DNA of 64,000 nucleotides, from assembly GCA_013362805.1 (NCBI GenBank), contig JABFVL010000050.1:61226-125225 (forward strand), read 5' to 3'. This stretch comes from Mycobacteriales bacterium. GTDB taxonomy: Bacteria; Actinomycetota; Actinomycetes; Mycobacteriales; QHCE01. Made by a program: the position numbers and the translations under genes. Below the pieces are notes generated by a model. That model was not told the DNA's origin and ran no database searches. It saw only the letters and a program-made list of their open reading frames with translations. Positions 8,583-17,591 of the stretch are shown piece by piece. How positions within the stretch are numbered: position 1 is the stretch's first letter; each line of letters starts with the position of its first letter.

Positions 8583-10482
8583 GTCCACCTCCCGCGCCCG
8601 CGGCTTGTGCTTGCGCCAAGTTGCGAGCCTTGTTGAGTACTTCATCGAGTTGTTTCACTCGAGATCTGATGGCATCACGGTCGGCCTGTAGAGCGGCCTT
8701 TCGTTTCTGACGAGCGGCTTTGTCATCGGCCAACGATTTGTCGATCCCCGCAATCTGTTGATCGAGCTGTTGTACGCGGCGTTCTACGGCCTCATCCAAT
8801 GCCACCGCGAGCGCATATTCCAGTTCGGTGAAACGGTGCGCGATTTCGTCGGACAGCGACGCCCGTGCTTCAGAGAGCACTTCTTTGAGCCAAATTTTTG
8901 CGCCTTGCCGATCCGCGCTGGTTTTGCGCCGCCACAGCATGAACGCCGCAGCCGCTAGGCCGACTCCGATGCCCACGACCGGGATCGCTAGTCCGGCCAC
9001 GGCCCCGGAAGAACCCAGGGCCGCCGATACACCCATGGATGCGCCGCGCCCGGCCATCATGCTCATACCGCCGGCGCCCATCAGTGCCATGACTTGGTCC
9101 CCGCCGGCATCGCGCTGCGGTTTAGAGCCCACGGCGCTGCGCAGGCGAGCGTTGAGCTGCGAAAGCACCATGCGCAGTTCGTGGTCGGTGAACACCTCGG
9201 CGAGCACTCGTTGGCCGATGCCGCGAAATCTGTGTTCGAGCTCTGCGGATAGGCGGAGCGACAGACCTTGCATCACCCGGTCGAGTTCGTAGGGCAGCGC
9301 TTTGACGCGATCAGTGGGAGCCTTTTCGATGATCGTTAGATATTGATCTTGTACCTGTTGGATTTGGGCTCGAAGCGCCGCTGTCGCGTCGGTGCGGGCC
9401 CGACGGGTTTCGGTGGACAGGGTGAGCGTCCAGGTGCGGGCGTCCTTGCGCTTACGGTTTGCGAACGCGGCGCGTTCTTCTTTGAGTTGAGCCAGAGTTT
9501 GCGGATCTGGGTCAGTCGCACGCATTCGGTCGGTGAGCGAGGTGTCGGCTAGGACCAGCTCGGTGCGAACGGCCCGAAGTAGGTTCCCAAAGTGCAGCAG
9601 CTCGGCTTGGTCGGCGATGATGCGTTTGAGCGATAGCCGCAGTTCACCTACTCGGGCTTCTTTGCGGAGTTCTTTTGCCGCTCCTGGTTCGTTGATGGTG
9701 TCGGCGAGTTCAGTGAGCCGGGCCGATACCGGGAAAAATGGGGCGGAGGCGAAGCGAGGCGCATGCGCTTGCAGTAGTGCCTGGTTGTCATCTAGAACAG
9801 TGCGCCAACCCGGGTAAGCGTCGATCTTGGTGAGCGCGAACAGGACACAGTTCACCCGTTTACTGGCTTCGGAGAGGAAGTCAAGTTCGGGTTTTGAGAA
9901 TGGTGATGAGGCGTCCACGACAAATAGCAATGCGGTTGCCTCTGACACGGCTTCTAGTGCGATTTCGCCGTGCAAACTGTCCAGACCACCCACGCCGGGG
10001 GTGTCGATTACGTTCACGTATTGCAGTAGTGCTGAAGGTGTGTAGATCTCTACGTTGCGTGGGGGACGAGCGCCTTCGGGCAGCGAGCCCATCACCGTGC
10101 CCCAGTCGCGCAGTTGACTGGCTTGCAACGCGACAGGGCCTTGATCACCAACGAATGCGCGGGCGAACGTTTGCGGGCCGTGCCTGAACTCCAAGTAGGC
10201 GCTTGTGCACACAGCGGCATCAACTGGTGACAGATTAGGGGTGCGAAGTAGGGCGTTCACCAGGGAGCTTTTGCCGCGTTTCGTCTCGCCCACCACCGCG
10301 ACCGTGGGAAACCTTCGAGGCTGTCGCCGCACCGCGTCCAGATCGGAGGCCGCGTCAGGGTCAATGCGGCGCAGGTGCCCAAGACCGGCGTTGGTTGCTT
10401 CATCGAGGGCGTTGCGCAATGCGTCGAGTGCCGGGCGGGCGGCTGGTTTGGCTGGCGCTGGGGCGGGGGAGGGAGTCGTCAT
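8560..10482 (-). CDS. Dynamin-like GTPase (IniA-like), 640 aa
   Basis: Bacterial dynamin-like protein expected to bind and remodel the cytoplasmic membrane. The GTPase domain (about 58-270) has the P-loop GETKRGKSS (65-73), a G2 threonine in VCTSAY, G3 DTPGVGG and G4 TKID. Long helical stretches follow, with a hydrophobic hairpin near residues 490-520 (rich in Gly/Ala/Val, then basic WRRK) that resembles the membrane paddle of bacterial dynamins, and a C-terminal coiled coil (about 575-620). ATG at 10482 overlaps the upstream GrpE-like gene by 4 bp (ATGA). Mycobacterial IniA, a dynamin-like protein of the iniBAC operon, is the nearest characterised relative I can name; orthology is not shown. 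Confidence 0.9.
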   Translation of the reverse strand: MTTPSPAPAPAKPAARPALDALRNALDEATNAGLGHLRRIDPDAASDLDAVRRQPRRFPTVAVVGETKRGKSSLVNALLRTPNLSPVDAAVCTSAYLEFRHGPQTFARAFVGDQGPVALQASQLRDWGTVMGSLPEGARPPRNVEIYTPSALLQYVNVIDTPGVGGLDSLHGEIALEAVSEATALLFVVDASSPFSKPELDFLSEASKRVNCVLFALTKIDAYPGWRTVLDDNQALLQAHAPRFASAPFFPVSARLTELADTINEPGAAKELRKEARVGELRLSLKRIIADQAELLHFGNLLRAVRTELVLADTSLTDRMRATDPDPQTLAQLKEERAAFANRKRKDARTWTLTLSTETRRARTDATAALRAQIQQVQDQYLTIIEKAPTDRVKALPYELDRVMQGLSLRLSAELEHRFRGIGQRVLAEVFTDHELRMVLSQLNARLRSAVGSKPQRDAGGDQVMALMGAGGMSMMAGRGASMGVSAALGSSGAVAGLAIPVVGIGVGLAAAAFMLWRRKTSADRQGAKIWLKEVLSEARASLSDEIAHRFTELEYALAVALDEAVERRVQQLDQQIAGIDKSLADDKAARQKRKAALQADRDAIRSRVKQLDEVLNKARNLAQAQAAGAGGGRGGSGTA

Positions 10483-11276
10483 GAGTTCTGCACCCGGTAC
10501 ACGGTGACAACTGGCGCCCGCAATATGGTGCCTTGGTCGCTGTAACCCACTGTTTCTACTGCCGCGATGGTGCCGTTGAGGTTGGCATCAGAGGTCGCGA
10601 CGAACCCGCCGGCTTCGTGTTGGGCTGGATCAAACGTAACGCCCGCGGGCGACAGTTCGGTCACACCAACTGATCGCAGTGCGGTGCCGACCCGTTCGGC
10701 GATTGCGGGGCTGGTAGCCCGATCGCGCACGTAAATGAGTGTCTCAACGAGCGAGCGCCGCTGCTGTTCGGCTTGACCATCGGAGGGGCTCGGCGCCGCG
10801 GGAGCGGGAACGGGGTAGGAAGCCGCTGCCACTGGGGCGTGAGCGGTGGCATCAGCTGCGTTAGCCGATGAGCGCGCGCCGATCAGGATAAATACCACCA
10901 GACCGCTCAGGAGCGCGCCACCGAAACCGAGGGCGGCCGCGGGGAATGAGAAGGATTCCTCGCATTTTACGTCCTCGTCATCAGCGAGTGTGCTCGCTCC
11001 GGCGCCCCCGCCATTGTCATTTGGGAAAATGTTGCGGGTTGGCACTGAGGTTGGTTCTTGAGAGTCTTTGTTGCGTTCTTCGTTGGCGTCGTCTTGGTTT
11101 TTCTTCTGCTGCTCTTCAGCATCACGATTTTCGCCGGAGTCGATCTGTTCGGTGTCGTCTCGAACGGTGGAGCTGCAATCGGAACTGGCACCGACAAAGC
11201 CAGTGAATAGCCCGGTCAGCACGGCCACCAGCACGGTGACTCCTAAAGCGACGGTGCGCAAGCTTCGGGTGGTCAT
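10479..11276 (-). CDS. Membrane-anchored GrpE-like nucleotide-exchange factor
   Basis: A 265-residue protein with two predicted membrane segments (about 9-30 and 113-135). The segment between them, about 80 residues, is charged and extracytoplasmic if the protein is a hairpin. The C-terminal ~95 residues resemble the GrpE beta domain: VGVTELSPAGVTFDPAQHEA, then GTIAAVETVGY and ILRAPVVTVYRV, the same order of G..FDP..HEA, GY and LRpA.V.V seen in GrpE. GrpE releases ADP from Hsp70 proteins. It sits between two dynamin genes (4-bp overlaps on both sides) and the Hsp70-like gene is at the end of the same locus, which supports a role as the Hsp70 partner. The classical GrpE dimerisation helix is not obvious. 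Confidence 0.72.
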   Translation of the reverse strand: MTTRSLRTVALGVTVLVAVLTGLFTGFVGASSDCSSTVRDDTEQIDSGENRDAEEQQKKNQDDANEERNKDSQEPTSVPTRNIFPNDNGGGAGASTLADDEDVKCEESFSFPAAALGFGGALLSGLVVFILIGARSSANAADATAHAPVAAASYPVPAPAAPSPSDGQAEQQRRSLVETLIYVRDRATSPAIAERVGTALRSVGVTELSPAGVTFDPAQHEAGGFVATSDANLNGTIAAVETVGYSDQGTILRAPVVTVYRVQNS

Positions 11277-12808
11277 CGCATGTACTCCCTTGTCATCATG
11301 GGCTGATTCATTGGTGGGCTCTTCAAGCGTTGTGCGAGCAAGTAATAGCCGCGATGGATCACATCTGCGATGCGTGATTGCGCGGGATTCGCCCCTGATA
11401 CCGCAAAGGCACGCCAGCGGCTCGCCGCTTGCAATGCCGCGTGTTCCAATGCCTGCGGTGGTGCGTTCTCCATATTGAGAATCCAGGCCGCGTTGTTGGA
11501 CAGCGCCAATCGGCTCACTTCGGTTTCCATGTCGGCTGGCAAGGCGACAGCACCGGTGGCCACCTGTTGCGCGGCCTCAATCAAACGCAACTGATGGTAT
11601 TCGGGTTGACGCAAAACCTGTTCGGTGGCGCTGCGCAAATATTCGCGTTCCCCGGGATGGCCGGATCGAGCCGCGATCGCCTCCAGTTGAGATAGCGCCC
11701 AACCAGCCTTAATCGCATCGGCGCGGTGCCGCAGTGCCTGGTCGATGGTTTGCCGGACACGAGGGAAACCGGAAGCCAAGTGCAGGCGTCGCACCAGCTC
11801 ACTGGTGCCTAGCGATGGCTCATTGTCGAATTGCGCCATCGCGAACTGAATGCCATACAAGTCAAGTAGTTCAACGAGTCGGGCGCGCTGTTCGGAGTCA
11901 ACTGGCGCTTGGCGCGCTTTGAATAGATCCGCCGAAGCGGTCAGCACCGTGCGTTCGCTTGCCGACAGCGCGGCTAGTGAACGCAGCGCTTCACAGTCAG
12001 CCGCGGTGAGTCGGCCAGCCTCGGTGGTTTCGGCGAGCAACCCGATCACCGGCACCACATCGGCGACCTGCCGACGCAAAGCGGTCGCCATATCGGCTGC
12101 CAGGGGACCAGCTGTGGGCCAGGGGTCACCGCCGGCAACGGTTTTGTCAGCTTTGTTGAAGAGCCCGATGGAGTTGATAGGGTTCGCTGACCAACGCGCG
12201 GACATGGAACGAAATGCTTCCAACGCGGCCACGTCGTCGGTGCGCGCCGATTGGGTGAATACGTAAATGATTGCTTCGGCGCCGCTGATCGCGTTTTCCG
12301 AGTCGCTGTCGGCCCGACCGTCGGCGGTGTCCCCATCGAACAGAAAAGCCTGTGTTCCGGCGCTGATTTGCGTGTTGGTGGAGCTCAGGCCTGGTGTGTC
12401 GATGACTGTCATTTCGCGGAGACGATCTGTGGTCAAAGAAACGTCAACATGCGAGATTTCCGGGCGCGGCACTCCCAGCCGCTGCGGAATCATGCCATGT
12501 GGATCCAGCGGGAGGCTGGCTGGTGGGCCAGCCCGCCGGGCCACGTCGACACGGTCAGCGGTGCCGTAACGAAATTGGGTGACGACACGGGTACATTCAC
12601 CAACTTCGGTGGGGGCCACCCGCCGTCCGATCAGGGCGTTTACCAGTGTTGATTTACCGGCTTTTAGTCGGCCGGCGATAGCGACCCGCAGAGGTTCGCC
12701 CAATCGCCGACTGACTTCACCCACCGAGGCGCGAGTGGTGCCACCGAGCCGGTAGCTGACCTCGTTACAGAGGGCAGCCACCCGCGCGCTCAGCGGTCCT
12801 GCGGTCAT
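11273..12808 (-). CDS. Dynamin-like GTPase (IniC-like), 511 aa
   Basis: Second dynamin-family GTPase of the operon. The GTPase domain has P-loop GRLKAGKST (46-54), G2 Thr in GECTRVVTQF, G3 DTPGLSS and G4 NKAD. An acidic insertion (about 155-170, DGDTADGRADSDSE) follows G3. The C-terminal half is helical without a clear hydrophobic paddle. Bacterial dynamins often come as adjacent pairs of one paddle-bearing and one shorter protein, as in iniA/iniC or Streptomyces dynA/dynB, and this fits. The downstream GrpE-like gene overlaps by 4 bp; the upstream calcium-repeat gene is 14 bp away. Confidence 0.9.
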   Translation of the reverse strand: MTAGPLSARVAALCNEVSYRLGGTTRASVGEVSRRLGEPLRVAIAGRLKAGKSTLVNALIGRRVAPTEVGECTRVVTQFRYGTADRVDVARRAGPPASLPLDPHGMIPQRLGVPRPEISHVDVSLTTDRLREMTVIDTPGLSSTNTQISAGTQAFLFDGDTADGRADSDSENAISGAEAIIYVFTQSARTDDVAALEAFRSMSARWSANPINSIGLFNKADKTVAGGDPWPTAGPLAADMATALRRQVADVVPVIGLLAETTEAGRLTAADCEALRSLAALSASERTVLTASADLFKARQAPVDSEQRARLVELLDLYGIQFAMAQFDNEPSLGTSELVRRLHLASGFPRVRQTIDQALRHRADAIKAGWALSQLEAIAARSGHPGEREYLRSATEQVLRQPEYHQLRLIEAAQQVATGAVALPADMETEVSRLALSNNAAWILNMENAPPQALEHAALQAASRWRAFAVSGANPAQSRIADVIHRGYYLLAQRLKSPPMNQPMMTREYMR

Positions 12809-12822
12809 GGTTTGTGTTTGCC

Positions 12823-13515
12823 TTACTTCGAGGTGACACTGCCGTCATGGTTGATCGCGGCCTGCGCGTCCATCGTGCCGTCGTTGTCTACATCCAGCAG
12901 CGCGGTGTCTGGCAGTCCGTCACCGTCGTTGTCGGAAGCGATCGCGTCCGTGTCGCCGTCACCGTCGGTGTCAACTTCGAAGGTTTCGAAAACGCCGTCG
13001 CGGTTAATGTCCGATGCCGAAACGTCGGTGTACCCGTCACCGTCAGTGTCCACCAATGCGGTGTCAGCAACCAAATCGCCATCGGTGTCTACCAATGCGG
13101 TGTCCAAGTTGCCATCGCCGGTGGTGTCGGCCAGCAGGGTGTCGGTAACGCCGTCTCCGTCGGTGTCGATGTAGGCGGTGTCGGTGTGGTTGTCTCCGTC
13201 GGTGTCGAGGTACACCGACTCGGCGGAACCATCGTTGTCAGCGTCGATGAAAGCCGTCTGGCTGCCATCGGAGTTCTGCACGATGTAGCCGTCGTAGTTG
13301 CCGTCACCATCAACATCTACGCTCAGAGGTGGCTCGGTGGGAGCGTATTCGGGATCCACAGAAGGTGTGGTGGGCTCGTCAAGCTCCGCGCTGGAGTCGG
13401 CGTAGCTGTCGGTCGAGGGCTCCTCGCTGGAGTTCTCGGGGGTTTCGTACGTGTCATCGACGCTGGTGTCGGCATCGACCTGGGCGTCGATCTCGCTGGT
13501 GCCGAACTCGTTCAT
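12823..13515 (-). CDS. Acidic calcium-binding-type repeat protein (DxDGDG repeats)
   Basis: The first gene of the dynamin operon encodes about 230 residues. The N-terminal third is acidic and disordered. From about residue 65 to the end run roughly a dozen short repeats of the form DTDGDGxxDTAxV, like thrombospondin type 3 or dockerin/EF-hand loops, each able to ligate calcium. There is no signal peptide or membrane segment, so a cytoplasmic location is implied, unusual for this repeat type. ATG 13515 has AGAAGGG upstream; an ATG at 13551 in frame lacks a good site. Its position ahead of two dynamin genes mirrors iniB before iniA/iniC, but the sequence is unlike the glycine-rich IniB. Confidence 0.8.
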   Translation of the reverse strand: MNEFGTSEIDAQVDADTSVDDTYETPENSSEEPSTDSYADSSAELDEPTTPSVDPEYAPTEPPLSVDVDGDGNYDGYIVQNSDGSQTAFIDADNDGSAESVYLDTDGDNHTDTAYIDTDGDGVTDTLLADTTGDGNLDTALVDTDGDLVADTALVDTDGDGYTDVSASDINRDGVFETFEVDTDGDGDTDAIASDNDGDGLPDTALLDVDNDGTMDAQAAINHDGSVTSK

Positions 13516-13720
13516 GGCGGGCCCTTCTAGGAAACAGGTGATGTCTGTCATCTACACCCACGACACTAGGAATATCCTGCGCTCACACCATCCCTGTTTT
13601 GTGCCACACCTGAAAGAGCCTAGTCCGATGCGGCAAACTGGGATATACGCGGCGGAGCCTGGAAACAGGTGGCGTTGGTGCACGTAGTGACAGCAAGAAC
13701 GAGCAGAGGGGGGCAGCGAA

Positions 13721-16153
13721 TTGATCGCTGACCTGCAGGTCCTAGCTGAGACCTTCGCCACACCATCAGAACAAAACGGACTTTTAGTTCTCTCTGGTGC
13801 ACCTGGCTGCGGTCGCAGTCATACGTTGAAAGATCTCGCGGCAATCCATCCCGGGCCTCATTTTTGGGGCGGCGGATTAGCCGCACTGCGTCACACCCCC
13901 GGCGTCGCGCTCGCCCGAGCCGTGCGGGCGCCCATCCCAGAACACGACCGCGCCTTGGTCATCGAAGCGGTGCGTGCCCGAGTGGGCTCCGGCCTTTTAT
14001 TGCTAGATGACCTTCACTGGGCTGACTCACTCACTCTCGAAGTACTCCCAGAACTCAGCAAACATTGCAAAATCATCGCCACGATTCGCACACCAAGCGG
14101 GCTGAACCCCGCCACCGAAGAAGCACTCCGCGCCGCTGGGCAATGGGCAACGGTACCCGCACTGGACGAAGAAGCAGCGAACACGCTCGCGCAAGACCTC
14201 AACCCACGTCTCAGCCCAGACAAACTACGAGAACTCATTACCCGCAGTGGGGGATCACCCCTTGCTCTGCGAGCCCTACTCGCAACCGAAAACCCACCAA
14301 ACAGCGAGATTCCAGCGCAAATGCAAGCCGCTCACGCGGTCGCCGAAGCAGTCGCCCACCTGAGCCGTGCCGCACGAACCGCGCTCGCAGTGCTGGGACT
14401 ACTAGGACGCCCAGTGCGGCCCGAAATGCTCGGCCCAGGCATCGCCGAACTCATCGAACAACACTGGGCCGAACACACCGAAGAACTCGTCGGCCCGATC
14501 TCACCGTATTTCGCCCAAGTCGCCGCCAGCGCGATCCCGCCAAACGAACGCACACTCCTGCACGCCCGCATCGCCGAACAAACAAACAGCATCACCCTGA
14601 TCGAAGCCGCGCAACACTGGATCGCCGCCGGAAACAGCGAAAAAGCGCACCGCGTCGCCCTCACCGCCGCGCAACGCACCTCAAATGTCACCGAACAAGC
14701 CACGGCGCTAGCCCTGGCCGCGCAAACGCCGCACGCCAACAACGATGAACGCATCGCCGCGGCCCGCGCCGCCTTGCGCGCTGGCCGACCGCAAAGTTCA
14801 CTGCGTCTACTTCCCGCAGGCGAAGAACCCCTCCTGCGGGCACAAGCCCACCTGCAGCTCGGGCAGATCTCACAGGTGCGAGACCTGGTAAGCCAGCAAG
14901 AAGTTCTCGATGACGATTGGGCCCGAGTATGGGCCCTAGCCGCCTACCAGAGCGGCACAGCGGCGCTACGGGAACGTGACTTGGCTCCAACCCATCCAGC
15001 TCTCGCTCACGCCGTCATAGCCGCGGGGGACCGCACTCCAGGCTGGGTAGAACAACTCGCGCGCGCCAGCGATGACGCAGAGGCCACCGATCAATGGTGG
15101 GGCGGTTGGCTCCTCGTCACCGCGCTCTGCGCGGACGGCGACACCGCTCGCGCCGACAAATACGCCCAGCACTATGCCCAATCATGTGCCAACGTGGGCG
15201 CCTACAGCTGGCACACCAGATTTCTGGCCGTTCAACTATGGTGCGCCGCACTACTTGGCGGCACGGCCGAAACGAATCTAGACACCGTCATCAGTCGGGC
15301 CCTGGAACTCACCGACCGGGCACTGCCGCCACAAGCCATGTCATATGCCTTCGCCGCGGCCTGTCTTAGCTTGGCCGACACCGGCGGCCTTGCCATAGCT
15401 CGTGACCGACTCGCCAAAGCTTCAGCGGACGTGCGTCGGCACCCCTTCGTCGCATGGGTGGACGCTGAAGCCGCCTGGCTCGACGGGCAAGCCGAAAGGG
15501 CGCTGGCACCAGATCAAGCCACCGATTTCGCCAGCGGTCTTCGGCACCTCACCGCCCAATGGGCCGCCCACGACTTAGGAATGGTGGTAGATCCCGGCAC
15601 TAAAACCACAGATTCGGCGAATCCGGCCACCCTCACCTTGCAAGCTTGGCCGCCCGCCGAACTCAGCGATGATGACGCGGATGAGATCGCGAACGCCTTT
15701 ATCGCCGCCGCGCCAAACTGGCGGAGCGCGGCACTGCGCGAAGAAATACGGTGCTTGCTCGCCGCCGGAGTGTGGGGGAGAGCGCAAAGCCAAAGCGGAG
15801 ATTCTACTATGCCGGGCTTGGAGGCGCTGCTAACTGCGGAGAAACAGGCCGCCGACGCTGGCTTGGTGGTACTACTGGGCCGAGTGCGTCGCGCCTTGCG
15901 GCGTTATGCGGTCAGGCGAGAAGGTCCAGACCGCAGAATAGGTACCGGTCTAACCGCACGGGAGCGCGAAGTGCTAGAGCTAGTCGGGGCGGGTGAACCC
16001 ACTCGCCGTATAGCTGGACGGTTGGGAATTTCTCGCATGACGGTGGAAACCCACGTGCGAGCTGGAATGCGCAAACTCGGTGCCCGTACTCGTACGGAAG
16101 CCGCGGCTCTGCTTTTTGCCCGGTCACCCGAAACCGCGGGGGATAGACAGTGA
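13721..16153 (+). CDS. Large LuxR-family ATPase regulator (LAL type)
   Basis: An 810-residue transcription regulator. The N-terminal AAA-like domain has Walker A SGAPGCGRSHT (about 25-35) and Walker B GLLLLDDLHWAD (about 91-102). A long alpha-helical region of TPR-like character follows, and the last 60 residues are a LuxR-type HTH (TAREREVLELV...GISRMTVETHVRAGMRKLG). LAL proteins act as ATP-dependent activators of catabolic or secondary-metabolism operons. The start is TTG 13721 with GAGGGGGG upstream. It is divergent from the dynamin operon (about 200 bp between starts), so it might regulate that operon, and it is coupled to the small HTH gene downstream by a 4-bp overlap. Confidence 0.88.
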   Translation: MIADLQVLAETFATPSEQNGLLVLSGAPGCGRSHTLKDLAAIHPGPHFWGGGLAALRHTPGVALARAVRAPIPEHDRALVIEAVRARVGSGLLLLDDLHWADSLTLEVLPELSKHCKIIATIRTPSGLNPATEEALRAAGQWATVPALDEEAANTLAQDLNPRLSPDKLRELITRSGGSPLALRALLATENPPNSEIPAQMQAAHAVAEAVAHLSRAARTALAVLGLLGRPVRPEMLGPGIAELIEQHWAEHTEELVGPISPYFAQVAASAIPPNERTLLHARIAEQTNSITLIEAAQHWIAAGNSEKAHRVALTAAQRTSNVTEQATALALAAQTPHANNDERIAAARAALRAGRPQSSLRLLPAGEEPLLRAQAHLQLGQISQVRDLVSQQEVLDDDWARVWALAAYQSGTAALRERDLAPTHPALAHAVIAAGDRTPGWVEQLARASDDAEATDQWWGGWLLVTALCADGDTARADKYAQHYAQSCANVGAYSWHTRFLAVQLWCAALLGGTAETNLDTVISRALELTDRALPPQAMSYAFAAACLSLADTGGLAIARDRLAKASADVRRHPFVAWVDAEAAWLDGQAERALAPDQATDFASGLRHLTAQWAAHDLGMVVDPGTKTTDSANPATLTLQAWPPAELSDDDADEIANAFIAAAPNWRSAALREEIRCLLAAGVWGRAQSQSGDSTMPGLEALLTAEKQAADAGLVVLLGRVRRALRRYAVRREGPDRRIGTGLTAREREVLELVGAGEPTRRIAGRLGISRMTVETHVRAGMRKLGARTRTEAAALLFARSPETAGDRQ

Positions 16154-16662
16154 TCGCCCCGCTCGTGCTGGTGCGCACGCCCGAGACTGTGCCTGGTTTA
16201 GCTCGCAGGCTGGCCCGTGAGGGCTGGAACGTGCGGGAAGGTTTTGTTGTCCCCGCGCAACCTTGGGACTTAGCCCGGCAACGTTTGGTGCTGGTTGGCG
16301 CTGCTCGTAACACGGATGAATGCGCGGCCGCCGTGTTGGCTGCCGCCCGAGGCGCGGGCGTCGTCGTTTTCGCCGCGGACAACACCACCATGATGACTTT
16401 GCACGCCGATCTGGCCCGTGTCGGCCCCGTCACGGTAGATGAACTTCCTGAACCAGATAGTGATGGACTACCAATCACCGATGAGCAGCGAGCGCTTCTA
16501 GAACGTTTGGCTAATGGTGAGTCCATCAGCGTCGCGGCGAACGCCGAGTTTTTGTCACTGCGCACCGCGAATCGACGTCTAGCGCAAGCCAGAGTCGCTC
16601 TGGGTGTGAGAACGACGCGGGAAGCGGTGTTGACGTACGTCCGCGAGCGCGATTCGAGCTAG
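16150..16662 (+). CDS. Small two-domain protein with LuxR-like HTH
   Basis: A 170-residue protein starting at GTG 16150 inside the end of the LAL gene (GTGA overlap), so the two are surely co-translated. Residues 1-105 have an alternating hydrophobic pattern (LVLVRTP, RLVLVGA, VVVFAAD) like a receiver or other Rossmann-like fold, but no phosphorylatable Asp arrangement is evident. Residues about 115-165 resemble a degenerate LuxR-type HTH (ITDEQRALLERLANGESISV then LSLRTANRRLAQARVALGV). I do not recognise a named family. A partner or modulator of the upstream regulator is likely. Confidence 0.7.
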   Translation: MIAPLVLVRTPETVPGLARRLAREGWNVREGFVVPAQPWDLARQRLVLVGAARNTDECAAAVLAAARGAGVVVFAADNTTMMTLHADLARVGPVTVDELPEPDSDGLPITDEQRALLERLANGESISVAANAEFLSLRTANRRLAQARVALGVRTTREAVLTYVRERDSS

Positions 16663-17411
16663 CTTTCCGCGACAAGTGCCCGCGCGGTGGACAGCGGCCT
16701 GGAGTGATCTATGTGTGCGGGCAAGCCTGGTTCGGCCACGCGCAAAGCGGCGAGATCTTCCCGTATGCGGTGCATGACGTGGTTTGCCGCTAGTTGCGGG
16801 CTGGGGTAGCGGCGCAATTCACTTGCGGTGATGGGTTTCCCGAAATGTACGTGCACCGTGGGGCGTCGCCACAGCGCGCTCAAAAGTCGACGGATGGATG
16901 CCCCAACGCCGTGGTAGACGACCATTTCGTGAGCGCCCCATTGGCTGACGGGTATGACAGCGGCATCAGTGGCGAAGGCGAGGCGAGCGACGCCGGTCTT
17001 CGGGCGTTCTGGCCAGCCACCGGGATCCAAGGTGATTCGTCCCTCGGGATAGACGGCGACCATCGCACCGGCGCGCAGCGCCGTGACGGCGTGGTCGAGG
17101 GCGGCGACGCCGCCATTTTTCCGGTCTACCGCGATGTGGCCGCAGGAGCGAAGCACGGCACCCACCAAAGGCGCACGTAAGACCCCGGCGGTTGTCAGAA
17201 TTCTGGGTCGATAGCCGCGCCGTCCACATGCCGCCGTGAGTGCCACCGGGTCAAAAAGCCCGATGTGGTTGCCGGCGAGAATAAGCGGCTTATTGACAAG
17301 GTTCGGTGGGATCGTTCCGGTGATTCGAAGTCGGCACAGCAGGGGAATGCACCAGCGTGCCAGCATCAGCAGGATGCGCCACAAGGTGGGCGCGCGCCAG
17401 GAGGAGGACAT
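16659..17411 (-). CDS. Lysophospholipid acyltransferase family protein (PlsC-like)
   Basis: A 250-residue acyltransferase of the PlsC/AGPAT family, which esterifies lysophosphatidic acid or related acceptors with acyl-CoA or acyl-ACP at the membrane. The HX4D motif is NHIGLFD (His49, Asp54) and the acceptor-binding motif is YPEGRIT (about 138). A hydrophobic N-terminal stretch (residues 10-28) may anchor the protein. The length is normal. The precise acceptor is unknown; it lies next to a PAP2 gene, so a lipid-remodelling role fits. Its 3' end overlaps the convergent HTH gene by 4 bp. Confidence 0.9.
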   Translation of the reverse strand: MSSSWRAPTLWRILLMLARWCIPLLCRLRITGTIPPNLVNKPLILAGNHIGLFDPVALTAACGRRGYRPRILTTAGVLRAPLVGAVLRSCGHIAVDRKNGGVAALDHAVTALRAGAMVAVYPEGRITLDPGGWPERPKTGVARLAFATDAAVIPVSQWGAHEMVVYHGVGASIRRLLSALWRRPTVHVHFGKPITASELRRYPSPQLAANHVMHRIREDLAALRVAEPGLPAHIDHSRPLSTARALVAES

Positions 17412-17591
17412 CGGTCTTATCGTACTGTTGTTCTTGGCTGAAAAATTTGGGTCCCAATAGCAGCAAGAGTAAGAAGATACTGCGATATTTGCATTAATTG
17501 ATCCTTACAGCCTTTTTCTTCGATCACTTGAGTGCGACTTGATCACAAAATCGCTCAATGCCGGGGTGTTTCTTAGCTATATCTCAGGTTC

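Noticed and set aside
12823..13400. Regular repeats that could suggest a CRISPR array
   Set aside because: The repeats are in frame, vary in third positions and encode DxDGDG loops; there are no unique spacers.
12814..13530. Long open frame antisense to the DxDGDG repeat gene
   Set aside because: It arises from the repetitive Asp/Gly codons on the other strand; the Val/Gly-rich product mirrors the repeat and has no independent support.
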